The notes beneath the pieces are model-generated. The model saw nothing but the letters and a program-made list of their open reading frames with translations, was not told the origin of the DNA and searched no databases. Shown piece by piece: positions 9,692 to 20,163 of a stretch of 64,000 bases of DNA (position 1 is its first letter; each line of letters begins with the position of its first letter). This DNA comes from Taxillus chinensis. Its lineage: Eukaryota; Streptophyta; Magnoliopsida; Santalales; Loranthaceae. Location: NCBI GenBank assembly GCA_023512835.1, contig CM042091.1, positions 4,592,348-4,656,347 of the forward strand, written 5' to 3'. The position numbers and the translations under genes were made by a program.

Positions 9692-12600
9692 AAATATAAA
9701 CATCCACCTTTTTTTGAAAAGATATATCCTCATCATGATACTTCTTTTTTCTGAATTTTATAATGCATATCACATAACATTATGGAAAGAAAAAAAAACC
9801 TCTGCAGGAACTGTGGCAGAAAATAAAAGGGTTTGTCGTTGTTTAGGAACAGCACCAATGATCCTCTCAATGTCTTTTCGGAATCCCATATCTAGCAAAT
9901 GATCAGCTTCATCAAGTACAAGGACTTTCACACCCCTCAGCCGCGTTCCAAATCCTGGAGTATTCTCAATGTGATCTTTAAGCCTTCCAGGTGTAGCTAC
10001 GAGAATCTGCACATCACAACATAATCAAATAAGGAAACATGTTAAAGAACATCAAAGAAAACAGTTTAAGATGAATTGAGACTTTGTTCTAATAACCATG
10101 AATTAGGGCTGCTAACAAGCCAAAAAGTTCATGAATCTCTTGGGATCCGCTCTCAAAAACTCTGTTCATTACTAATTTTAGGCAAGCTCAAACCTGAGCT
10201 TAACAAGCCCTAGCTCAAGCCTAGTTTTGTTTGGTGCATTAGCTTAATTGGTCTATGTCTAAGTCTCACAAACTTATGTTGTTATATTGATTAATTTACT
10301 TATACTAATATTTTTACATTATTAACTACTAATTATATTGATGTTAAATTTAATAATTTGATGCTAAATAAATCAGTATTATATTTTTTAAAATAATTTA
10401 AACAAAATAAAGTTAATATTTAAGTTTAAATGAGCATGGCAAGCCAAATATAAATGAGTTTAGGCGAGATGAAAATTATATAATTAAAAAAATTAAAATT
10501 TTATAAAGAAATTCTGAAAAATATATCTTCAAATTACACGATTCATATATTAATTAAGGAACAAGCTGAGGGGGAACATGCCCCTACCAGTTTGTATGTG
10601 CCACTACCACCTCCCCTAAAAATTAAATAAAAAAATGTATAGCAGTTCAACAATGAATTGAGTTTAAAAAATCACAATAATTCTATTTACCTACCTTACT
10701 TGAAACCCTATGGTTCAATGAGCTATGCATTCATGATACATAGTCTCTTAAGAGAAGGGGGCTCACCTGGCAAGGGTTTGTTTGCATGCGTTTCTGTTCT
10801 AAAGCAAGCCTAGTGCCTCCAATGACAACTTGAACACCAATAGAAGGATGGTACTTTAACAGCGTATTAGCTTCTGTAGCTGCTTGACTGGCAAGCTCTC
10901 GGGTTGGGCATATCACAAGTACAGTAATGGGAGGACGTCTTTGATCAAGCTCAGCAGGAGGTTCCTTTACAATGACTTCAATTGAAGGAAGCTGAAATGA
11001 AAATATTTATTTAAAACCATGGGTTAGTTTGATCCATGGTCAAACTATTACAGTTGTCTTGTTGAGGAATACTTTATCCTTTTTTTGTTTGATTTTGTAC
11101 TGTATCCACTCCCCCACACCATCACCCAAAAAAAAACTATAGATGAGATCGCATAAACAGGAACAGGCATAGAGTACTGTGGACAAGAAAACATTTTACC
11201 AAAAATGCTACAGTTTTGCCAGTGCCCGTTCTTGCCTTGGCTAAGACATCCTTCCCTAAAACACACAACTCATCAGTAATAAATACATTGCCAAACGGAA
11301 ATGAAATTACAAATAAATTAAATTTATGGGGAATAATTGAAGTGTAGAAGAAGATGCTACTTCCTGTCATGCACCAATAGTTATTTCAGGGGCGCATAAT
11401 TGATCACCAACAATAACACCATAAATGAGCTACCCTATGCAATAACTTGAATAGCATAACCATTCAACAATCCAATCTTTCCATTTCTGCAGGCAAATAG
11501 GACTCTTTCCCTGAGGTCCATGACAAATTTTGCAGCATCATCCTACTTTATCCTTCAAACTGATGAGGTATCAAGGCAAGGGATGAACCCAATAGGATTC
11601 TCTAGTAAAGTCCTTGATTATCCCCATTCAAACAATATCTAAATCCAGCATCATCACACTAGAATTCTATATTCTCCTTTTTTCCTAGTGGAAATAAGAT
11701 CTGGAGCATTTAGCTGGTTCACATTTAACACAGTGAGGTATCCCAACAAATTTTTTATGTGCATCGCAAACCACTAACAAGATTATAGTTAACAGTTTAA
11801 TTCAAATCTTGTCATTCATAGTCGCAACTAATAAAGCAAACCTTTGAGAATGACAGGAAGAGTTGCCTCTTGCACTATTGTCATCTTTTCATATCCAGCA
11901 TCCTTGATTGCTTTTAAAGACAGTGGAGAGATTGAACACTGATCAAACCTGAAAGTGTATACTTAATCATAAGATACCAGAAGGAATTTACTAGAGAATA
12001 AATCCAAAATCAGCTATTTTTCTCCAGTCATGAATCAATGGAACCATCGACCCATGAAATTTTCATAAAAATTTATTGGGGTTTATCTGGGAAGCAATGA
12101 CTCAGAACATATAGAGTTATGTAGATGACAATGTCTGATAAGCACCTGAAATTGGTTAAGAAAACACATCACACATCACATGCTAACAGTAACACTAACT
12201 GAATTTGCAGCATCCAGGCATATATGTTACATCAGTCTCATATTATATCCTTCATTTTTCAGATTCCAGATTCCAACTAATCAACCCAATGTTACTCATA
12301 TATCACTAGAGTTGACACCTCCTGGATCAGTGTGGCAGGAATTTGTGAGTTCAAACATTTTTCCTGTGATGCAGATTGACTTTATGATTAAGAAGGTAAG
12401 GATCAAGGCCAAGAAAAGACTGCTCTTACCAGTGAGTTAGCCCCTGTCATCACAAGGAGATATATTTTCATAAAAAATAACAATAATAAATCAAAAACTT
12501 GAGAAGGAATCCGTTATTGTCTTATATTGATATGGGGGTAAAAGGATGCTTCCATGCAGAACTAGGGAGGGAACCATATATTGGACACGCTGTTTAGAAT

Positions 12601-14474
12601 TGTACGTGTTAGTGGTACAATTCTAACAGAGATCTACTATTATAGATTTCCTTATAGCATTAGATTAGTTCACTCTATGCGAGCATTAAAAAATTACAAG
12701 TGAGCGAATTATACCTTTAGCATTCAATTTTAGCAGAGGTTCTTCTTCCCAAATATGAAGAACCTTGCAGACTCAAGGTTTAATCATCAAGGTCTCAAAT
12801 GTTTCACGTTCAGAAACAAATCTAAGAAATCCTACCCCAGGCAACCTCCGACTAAATTTGGTACTGCCAGTAACCTTGCCATTTTAAAGTTCCAACAATT
12901 CAACCTTCAAATGCAATTCTAAAAATGTCCACGCACATACAGCGGAAAACATGCATGAAATGAAAAATCGGAAGTCGGAACTGATAGCTACAAGTAGAAT
13001 TAGAAAAAAAACGGCACACCTGCTGTCACTTAGATAAGAATCACTGCCCCCGGGAGAGGATGAAACCCGAGGGACAGCCTTGGTCCTTGCTGGAGGCAGA
13101 GAGCGTCCATTTTCTACCTCTTGGTCAAAATCGGCATCCTCTTCAGAATCATCACTGGCGCTATCCTCACTCACCAAGTCCTTTAAACTAGTCAATGGCT
13201 CCTCCTCCTCCTCATCATCATCATCATTCACCAAGCTGGAGGCAAAACGCGCTCCTCTTCTAGAGCCCCTCTCCCCATTAGTCCTCATTCCCCCATTTCC
13301 CCATCCGCCACCACGCCCACCCCTGCTCATGGGACCCGAATTCATCCCCCTGAAACCTCCCTTTTTAGGGCTCTTGTACACCTCTTCATCATCCTCATCT
13401 TCATCGCCATCGTCATCGTCATCTTCTAAATCGCTTCCAAATCGCGATCTCCGCCCACTTCTAGAGCCCCTCTCCCCAATAGTCCTCATTCCCCCATTTC
13501 CCCCTCCCCCCGCGACGCCCACCCCTGCTCATACGACCCGAATTCATCCCTCTGAGACCTCCCTTTGCAGGGTTCTTGTACACCTCATCATCATCCTCGT
13601 CTTCATCGTCATCGTCATCGTCCTCGTCCTCGTCATCGTCATCGTCTAAATCGCTTCCAAATCTCGATCTCCGCCCACTTCTAGAGTCCCTCTCCCCAAT
13701 AGTCCTCATTCCCCCATTTCGCCCTCCTCCGCGACGCCCACCCCTGCTCATACGACCCGCATCCATCCCTCTGAGACCTCCCTTTGCAGGGCTCTTGTAC
13801 AACTCTTCATCATCCTCGTCTTCATCGTCATCGTCATCGTCCTCGTCCTCGTCCTCTTCTAAATCGCTTCCAAATCGCGATCTCCGCTCGGGATTAGACT
13901 TATTTCCCCACGAACCCCTCTGAGAATTCTTGAAATCACCCGGACGGCCTCGCCCGTCGTACTTCCTCTCGCTACCGAATGGAGGTTTGGTGCCGAAATT
14001 TGAAACTTTTGCCCGAGAATTCCTCTCTCCAAACTCACCGCTGCCGCGGCTTCCGAAGTCCCCTCCATCCCTTGGCCTCTTGAACCCCGAGTCCCTATCT
14101 CGGACAGTACCAGTAGTACTGCTCCTGTTGCGATCCGATCCAGGGCCCGAGTCTTCCCCCACCATGCGACCCGGTCCCGTCAGGGAACTGACCCAGCTAT
14201 CAAGGTCAGCCTCATCGTCGATGAGGCTCTTGGAAGCCCTACTGTCTGCTCCAGGGGTGTCCGGGCGGGTGGAGAACCTCCGGAGGCCCGTATCTCCGAC
14301 AAACCGGTAGTTGAGTTTGAAGGTGAAGGCGCGGGACAGGATGGGGTATGCAGCGGCGGCGGCGGCGGCGGATGAGGAGACCGGCGGGCGGAGCTTTATG
14401 GGGAGGCAGCGGGCGACCGGCGAGAGGGAGGAGGGTATGATGAAACGCAGCGGATGAAGCAGCTTCACCGGCAT
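7689..14474 (-). CDS. RH31: DEAD-box ATP-dependent RNA helicase (RH26/RH31 group), frameshifted in exon 1
   Basis: ATP-dependent RNA-unwinding enzyme of the plant RH25/RH26/RH31 group. Ten coding exons were read on the minus strand: 14474-13020, 11948-11842, 11255-11200, 10991-10767, 10006-9800, 9645-9559, 9476-9381, 8716-8501, 8301-8119, 7916-7689. All phases fit if one base of exon 1 is discounted, giving 952 residues. All motifs are present: Q motif (FDQCSISPLSLKAI), I (ARTGTGKT), Ia (PTRELASQ), Ib (TPGR), II (VLDEADHLLDMGF), III (SAT), V (SDVSARGVDYPD) and VI (HRLGRTGRKG). The C-terminus is NVPGLRSK. The N-terminus from MPVKLLHPLRFIIPSS is Arg/Ser/Ala-rich and acid-poor, suggesting import into mitochondria or chloroplast. 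It is followed by three acidic plus RGG repeats of about 65 residues. The ATG at 14474 is the first in frame. An extra C in the tract 13500-13511 breaks the frame within the second repeat. Confidence 0.85.
9659..9689. repeat. (TA)n microsatellite in helicase intron 5
   Basis: About 15 TA units lie immediately upstream (in gene orientation) of the acceptor for the exon at 9645-9559. Confidence 0.9.
13180..13885 (-). repeat. Three-copy coding repeat (acidic run plus RGG) in helicase exon 1
   Basis: Each copy of about 195-205 bases encodes RRSRFGSDL, an Asp/Glu run, Y-K-(S/N)-P-x-KGG-RGM, MSRGGRRGG and GMRTIGERxSRSG. Reading in protein order, copies start near 13885, 13680 and 13460, with a partial fourth acidic run (NDDDDEEEEEPLTSL) near 13230. 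The Asp/Glu runs are GAT/GAC/GAG trinucleotide tracts of differing length, so slippage as well as unit duplication shaped them. Confidence 0.8.
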
Positions 14475-14580
14475 ATTATTAGGGTTGCAGGTGAGGGTTT
14501 GATGACGGAGATTGGAAATGGAGCGAGGCGGTCGGAGTGAGGGAGTCGGCTGGGGGGCTGAATGCTGGTATGGTGAGTGG

Positions 14581-14617
<37 letters not shown>

Positions 14618-14760
14618 TGTCTTTATAGGTCAGGAGGGGGGATTGATAGGGTTTAAGCGAGGGCCGGGGGATGATGGGAGAGGGGGCTCCGACCGAGGGA
14701 AATAAACGACGATCCGATGGAATCTCCAAACGTCGCCGTTTAGTCTCATTCCTTTAAAAA
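14475..14760 (-). promoter_or_regulatory. 5' UTR/proximal promoter of helicase with (GA)n tract
   Basis: Directly upstream of the chosen ATG the sense strand carries a CT run ((GA)n on the plus strand, 14585-14613). The frame stays open upstream to about 14729 but has no earlier ATG, so I read it as leader. CT-rich leaders are common in plant housekeeping genes. Confidence 0.45.
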
Positions 14761-14877
14761 TTGGTTCATTTTTTGAACAAAGTTCAATGACCAAATTATC
14801 TAGTTTTGTTTAGAAATGATTTTTTGTGGCAAGTTATTTTTCATTTAAACCAATGAAAAATGCAAAATACCTTTTAT

Positions 14878-15016
14878 AATTGGTGTCGCGTCATTTTTGC
14901 ATTATCGTACTGACGTGTTGCATTGTGATTGTTCTAAAAAAACTTATCACTAATTTCCTACTAATCACATCGTGACTCATTAACATGGTAATGCAAAGAT
15001 TATGCGACTCCAATTG
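14878..15016. repeat. Foldback (MITE-like) inverted repeat upstream of helicase
   Basis: AATTGGTGTCGCGTCATTTT at 14878 pairs with AATTGGAGTCGCATAATCTT read from 15016 on the other strand, and pairing continues inward through TTTGCATTA and CGTG/GTGATT segments. The whole 139 bp can form a long imperfect hairpin. No coding content. Confidence 0.6.
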
Positions 15017-15849
15017 TATCTATAATTTCTCATAAAAAATCGACATGACTTATCTTTAAGCATCTCCAATACTACTCTTTAAATTAATTATCTCTACAAG
15101 TGAATAATTTTTCACATGGAGAGAGTCATTTTATAATTTGCATTTAAATACTTTTCTTCAAATTATCCTTATTTTTATTAAAAAAAAATTATTTCCCTAT
15201 TGTCCACCTCTCTTTTCTCCTTCTCCAAGCGATCTGCATATGGAACACTCGTAGAGAGGAGTAGTGGTAAGAGGATGTGGCGGAGGTTGCACAACAATCG
15301 AGGGGGGGGGGGGGGCAATGGTCACAGAGATCTACTATGGGTGAAGTGTTGAGGTAATGTTATATAAAGTAATTATGTCTAATTAATTAAGATATATTTT
15401 ACTTAAGTATTTATTATATAACATTTTGTGTTTTCTTTTGTGGTTGAAAATTATAACATCCTATTACCTATCAAAGTCTATTACTGGGTATGCATATGAT
15501 ACATGCATATTCTATAAAAATTATGGTGTGGATTATTTTTATAGTTGAATGATTTAATCTAAGGTCATTGTAAATATTTATAAATAATAGCACCAATATG
15601 TAAAATGAATAGTAGTATTAGAATTGAGCAATGCTACATACAAATAAGTTACACATGTAAGTCATGTAGGAGCACTTTATCTAACGTCGAACATCTAAAT
15701 ACTGCACTTTAATATGCAAGTTCTTGAATGGTTGACTTATAATCAAGTTGGAAAGATTGATAGTAATATTGTTTGATTATTATTATTATATAGTGGGAGT
15801 TTATTATTAGTGGAATAAAATAATTATTTATTTTAGTATCAAGTTCACT
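15017..15849. other. Intergenic spacer with G14 tract
   Basis: No gene is recognised. A run of about 14 G at 15302 follows a short GC-richer patch (about 15185-15360). The rest is AT-rich. Confidence 0.4.
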
Positions 15850-17615
15850 CATGTGGACCATCCATATTTTAATATAACCATTTGGTATACAAAAATTTCA
15901 GTTTCATATTGTGTGTTTGTTTTTGGTCAATTGCATAGACGTCTTCTGATCCCTACTTGCACCAGCAGCTCAAATGCCAAATAAAATAAATCGGTTGCCA
16001 TTGATAGGAAAGAAATTATGGGTAAAGCAGGAGAGGTTTGCTCTTGCTTGTCGGAAATCCCAAGACCTGGTAAAAACAAAAGGAGAAAATGAACAAATTT
16101 CCATTCAAATCAGTTGTCAGTGGGAAGCTCGTCGCTAGGTGTGCCGGACGGGATTGGGATTCATCCCATCACATTCGTAGTTGATTGCACTCCAACCATC
16201 CATGTGGCCGAGAGAACCTCGATTGCACTCCAATTGTCCACGTGTCGAAGAAACAACCTCGCTAGGCAATTTAACTACGTACATGTCATTAAAACATATA
16301 TTATTTATGGATATGTCCTTTTCATTTAAATCGGGCGTGTTCTAGCTGATACTTACAAATTGAAAAAAGGCCCAAGATAGTCTACTGAACACAAAAATAT
16401 AACTATTTGAAATTAAAAAATTTTTTTTACGGTAGATGAAACCAGAAATTCATACATTTAGCCATGAGAGGGGTGCTCGATGCCTGTTAGAGGCTTGTTC
16501 GAGCTTGAGCAGCGTTTGCATTGTTGTTGACATGAAGGTCATGGGGAGGTGTTTGATGCCTTCTCTAGCTAAAGGCTCGAGCAACATCTTATTATCTACA
16601 TCAGGATTGGAGCTCGAACCTCTGCTCAACACCATATTCGAGCAATGATCCGAGAATGTGCTCAATGCCTGTTGGAAGCTCATTCGAGCTTGAGGCTCAA
16701 GCAACGTTTGCGTTGCTGTCGACGTGAGGGCCATGAGGAAGTGTTCAATTCCTTTTCGAGGTTTGCTCAAGCTGGAAGCTTGAGTAACATCTTTTTCCCT
16801 GCGCCATCATTGGAGCTCGATGGGTGAGGTGCTCGTTAGCAATTTGAAGTTTTGAACGGAAATTAGAGTCAAGAACCTATGTGTGTGTATGTTTCTTGTT
16901 ATATTAAAATATAACCAATTGGTATCAAAAATATTCAGTTTCATACCATGTGTGTATCAGTGTATGTTTCTGGTTAGCTGCATAGATATCTTTCGATCGG
17001 TTGCGATTGATTGGGAAGAAATTGTAGGTAAAGCAAGAGAGGCTTGCTCTTGCTGGTCGGAAATCACAAGACCTGGTAAAAACAAAACGAGAAAATGAAT
17101 AAATTTCCACTCAGATCAGTTGTTGGTGGGAAACTCGTCGCATCACATTCACAGTTGATTGCACTCTAGTCGTCCATGGGCAGAGAGAACCTCAGTTGCA
17201 CTCCAGCTATCCAAGGGTTAGAGAAACAAACCTCACTAGGCAATTTAAGGATGACATGTCATTAAAACATATATATTATTTATGTACATGTCCTTTTCAT
17301 TTAAATCGGGCGTAATTACAAATAAAAAAAAAAGAACCAAAAATAGTAATTTGAAGTTTCAAACAGTACATCTGGCCGTGTTCAATGCCTACTCGCTTGA
17401 GGCTCGAGCAGTTGCTGTCGACGTAAGGGCCGTGGGAGGTACTCGACCGCATGTTCAAGGTTTGCTCGACCCAGTATTCAATCGATCATCCGAGAATGCG
17501 CCCATGCGTGTAAGTAATGCTAAAGTAGCTTTAGAGACGCAAAGCTACGGAGCATTGGCCAAGGCAAAAAAGCACTGGCTCCCACACGGTACGCGCCTTT
17601 TTGAGTTTTGACCGT
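15850..17615. repeat. Tandem duplication (unit about 1 kb) upstream of CNGC gene
   Basis: Two diverged copies lie head to tail: about 15850-16870 and about 16880-17615. Both share TTGCTCTTGCT.GTCGGAAAT (16038/17044), AGACCTGGTAAAAACAAA, GATTGCACTC, CACTAGGCAATTTAA or its near match, CATGTCATTAAAACATATAT and CCTTTTCATTTAAATCGGGC. Within the first copy a sub-repeat of about 186 bp, rich in GCTCGAGC and starting TGCTC(G/A)ATGCCTGTT, occurs at 16473 and 16659, with a degenerate third at about 17370. No open frame is conserved between copies, so the region is probably non-coding. Confidence 0.7.
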
Positions 17616-18401
17616 ATTGTTGGAGAGGACCTTTCTTCCCCGCCGCTGACTTACTAGCTAGTCTTCTCGCGCCATCTCTCTGCAGTGTATTTTTGATCTT
17701 CAGCCATACAGGGAGAGTGGGGTCAAGTGAAGCCTCTACAGTTCCCACCAAGCTTCATCGCTAGGGAGGACCACCCCACCGGTTGTTCTCAGTGAAGAAA
17801 ATTCCTGAAAGCTACGCTTCTGCCCCTTGGAGCCACATTTCCGCTTGTTTGCTGGGAAAACTGCAGTATCAAAGAAAAGAACAGGACATGACTTCCAGGA
17901 AACAGATGAGACAAACCTTTTATTTTCAGAACGCGGGGCTCCGGGTGACAATAAATATACGCGGGAGAGTCTAACGTTATAGTCTACAATCCAGTCTAAG
18001 CTCGTCACCTGTGTCCCCAACTGCTCTCATGTAGACAAATATTTAAGGTTAGCTCATTTCAGTCTCTTGAATTAATCTTTACAGGGTTTTGCACAGCGTG
18101 TAATTTCTAAAAACACGGGATCATTGAACTTGTCTTCCCTCCATTTTAAGGTTTACCCATATTTGAATTTGCAGGTCCATTGGGTCTTTCAATTCTAAGG
18201 AGCGATTTCACATTGATGGTGGAGAAACTCCACAGAAGAGGAGCAGACCAGACCACCTGCTGGTGTTGGGATTGTAATGACCGGATGGGAGGGAGCACGG
18301 GAAGGGATCAAAAACTCGATTAAGGAAACGGCAACACGTACGAGGAGGCCCAAGTCACCCGAGTGATTGGCCAACAAAGGAAGCGCGCGCGTTCCCGGAA
18401 G
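17616..18401 (+). promoter_or_regulatory. CNGC 5' region with possible frameshifted N-terminus
   Basis: This stretch should carry the promoter, leader and missing N-terminus of the channel gene. A TATA-like AATAAATATA is at about 17949. A splice-acceptor-like TTTGCAG is at about 18173. A short frame from ATG 18277 encodes MTGWEGAREGIKNSIKE and stops with TGA at 18364-18366. It looks like the SEGIK-type segment that precedes ILDPQ in CNGCs, but is out of frame with the main reading frame. Confidence 0.35.
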
Positions 18402-20105
18402 ATGATTCTTGATCCCCAGGAGCGGTTTCTTCAGCGTTGGAACAGAACATTTGTGCTCTCCTGTGTGGTTGCTGTGTCCCTGGACCCGCTCTTCTTCTAC
18501 GTCCCAGTGGTTGATGCTTCTAAAAGCTGCCTCAGCTTGGACCGTAACTTGGCGATCATCGCCTGCGTCCTTCGTTCCTTTAATGACGTCTTCTATCTGG
18601 TTCACATCATCTTCCAGTTTCGCACCGGGTTTATCGCTCCTCCTTCTCGGGTTTTTGGAAGGGGTGAATTGATAAAGGATCCCTCGCTCATCCGGAGACG
18701 ATACTTGTTCTCCTACTTTTTAATCGACGTTCTTTCTATACTCCCCATCCCCCAAGTTCGTGACCTTTCCATGTTCATTTGATTTTTAAAATCGAAGGCA
18801 TGGGTGTGTGTGTGTGTGTGTGTGTGTGTTGGGTGTTGATTAGTTATATGTGAAGTTGAACGTGTGATTGTAATCTCTTTCAGGCAGTGCTTTTATTGCA
18901 CCTAATCATCCTAAAATTGAAGGGCCCCGTTCCACTGATCACAAAGGAGTGGCTCAAGTATGTGATATTCTGCCAGTATGTACCAAGAATTTTTCGGATT
19001 CTGCCGGTGTGGAAACAAGTGACGAGTGCAGCCGGCATGTTTACTGAGACGGCATGGGCTGGAGCTGCTTTCAATCTCTTGCTGTATATGCTGGCCAGTC
19101 ATGTGAGTTTCCACATTTTTAAGCTTGCAAAAGCACCAATATAGCAGTTAAGGCTTGTTAGAAACCCTGATAAGAACAACCCATTGTGTATAAGCAAGCA
19201 TATTGAAAAAACCCCCACAAAAATAACTTGGAGAAACACACACACCGAACCTTCTATGCTGCTGGGAAGACAAGAAGTGGATGATGAAAGCTGTTACTGT
19301 TAACCACTGAATTTCAATAGATCCTCCCCAAGTTACTGGAAGATATAAAGTTGTAACCTAGAACTGATGATGTAAATCAGTCCAAGCAGGACCACATCTT
19401 TAAATTAGAAATTAAAATAGGATAGAAAGGGAAAACAAAAACAATCAATAAACAGAGAAGAGGCATAGGGAAGGTAGGCAGCTACAGTCATTCTTTTAAT
19501 CTCAACTTTATATATACCCAACTCTCGATTTATATGCAAAGGGCCTATTTATAGCCAGGCAAAGAAAAACAGAAATGAAATTGCTATCATACTGGGACGC
19601 CTCAAACAAATAGGGAACCCGTACAAATAACAAACTAATAGAAATAGGAAGCTAGAGGTTAGTTCCAAAACATGGGGGGGGGGGGGGGGGGGGGGTTGTT
19701 CTTCCTCTTCCTTGAAACAGCATCAGGTTGTCTATATGAATTTAGTGATCAAATGAGTCTCATCTGGCAGCTTGTTGGAGCATTTTGGTATATGTTTTCA
19801 ATAGAGCGTCAAGATCAATGCTGGAGGGAGGCATGTCAGCGTGATCGTAAAAAGTGTGATTACAGATACTTGTACTGTGGAATGGATCGGCCGCAGAACG
19901 ACACACTTCTGAGGAATCATCTAAACAACTTTTGCCCCCATACAGAACCAAATGACACTAAACGCTTCTTCAACTTTGGGATATTCCTCGATGCCCTCCA
20001 GTCTCGTGTTGCAGAAGCAGATTCCAAAGATTTTCCAAGCAAATTCTTCTACTGCTTTTGGTGGGGCTTGCGAAACCTTAGGTTTGTCTAACTTTTGATC
20101 AAATT

Positions 20106-20163
<58 letters not shown>

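Noticed and set aside
10085..10620. AGCCTAGCTCAAGC-type repeat in helicase intron 4, recalling hAT subterminal sequence
   Set aside because: Only one possible end (TAGGGCTGCTAAC) could be found, with no partner or target duplication.
13080..13923. Long plus-strand open frames rich in Ser opposite the helicase first exon
   Set aside because: They are the antisense image of Asp/Glu and RGG codon repeats, and the minus strand has clear helicase homology and splicing.
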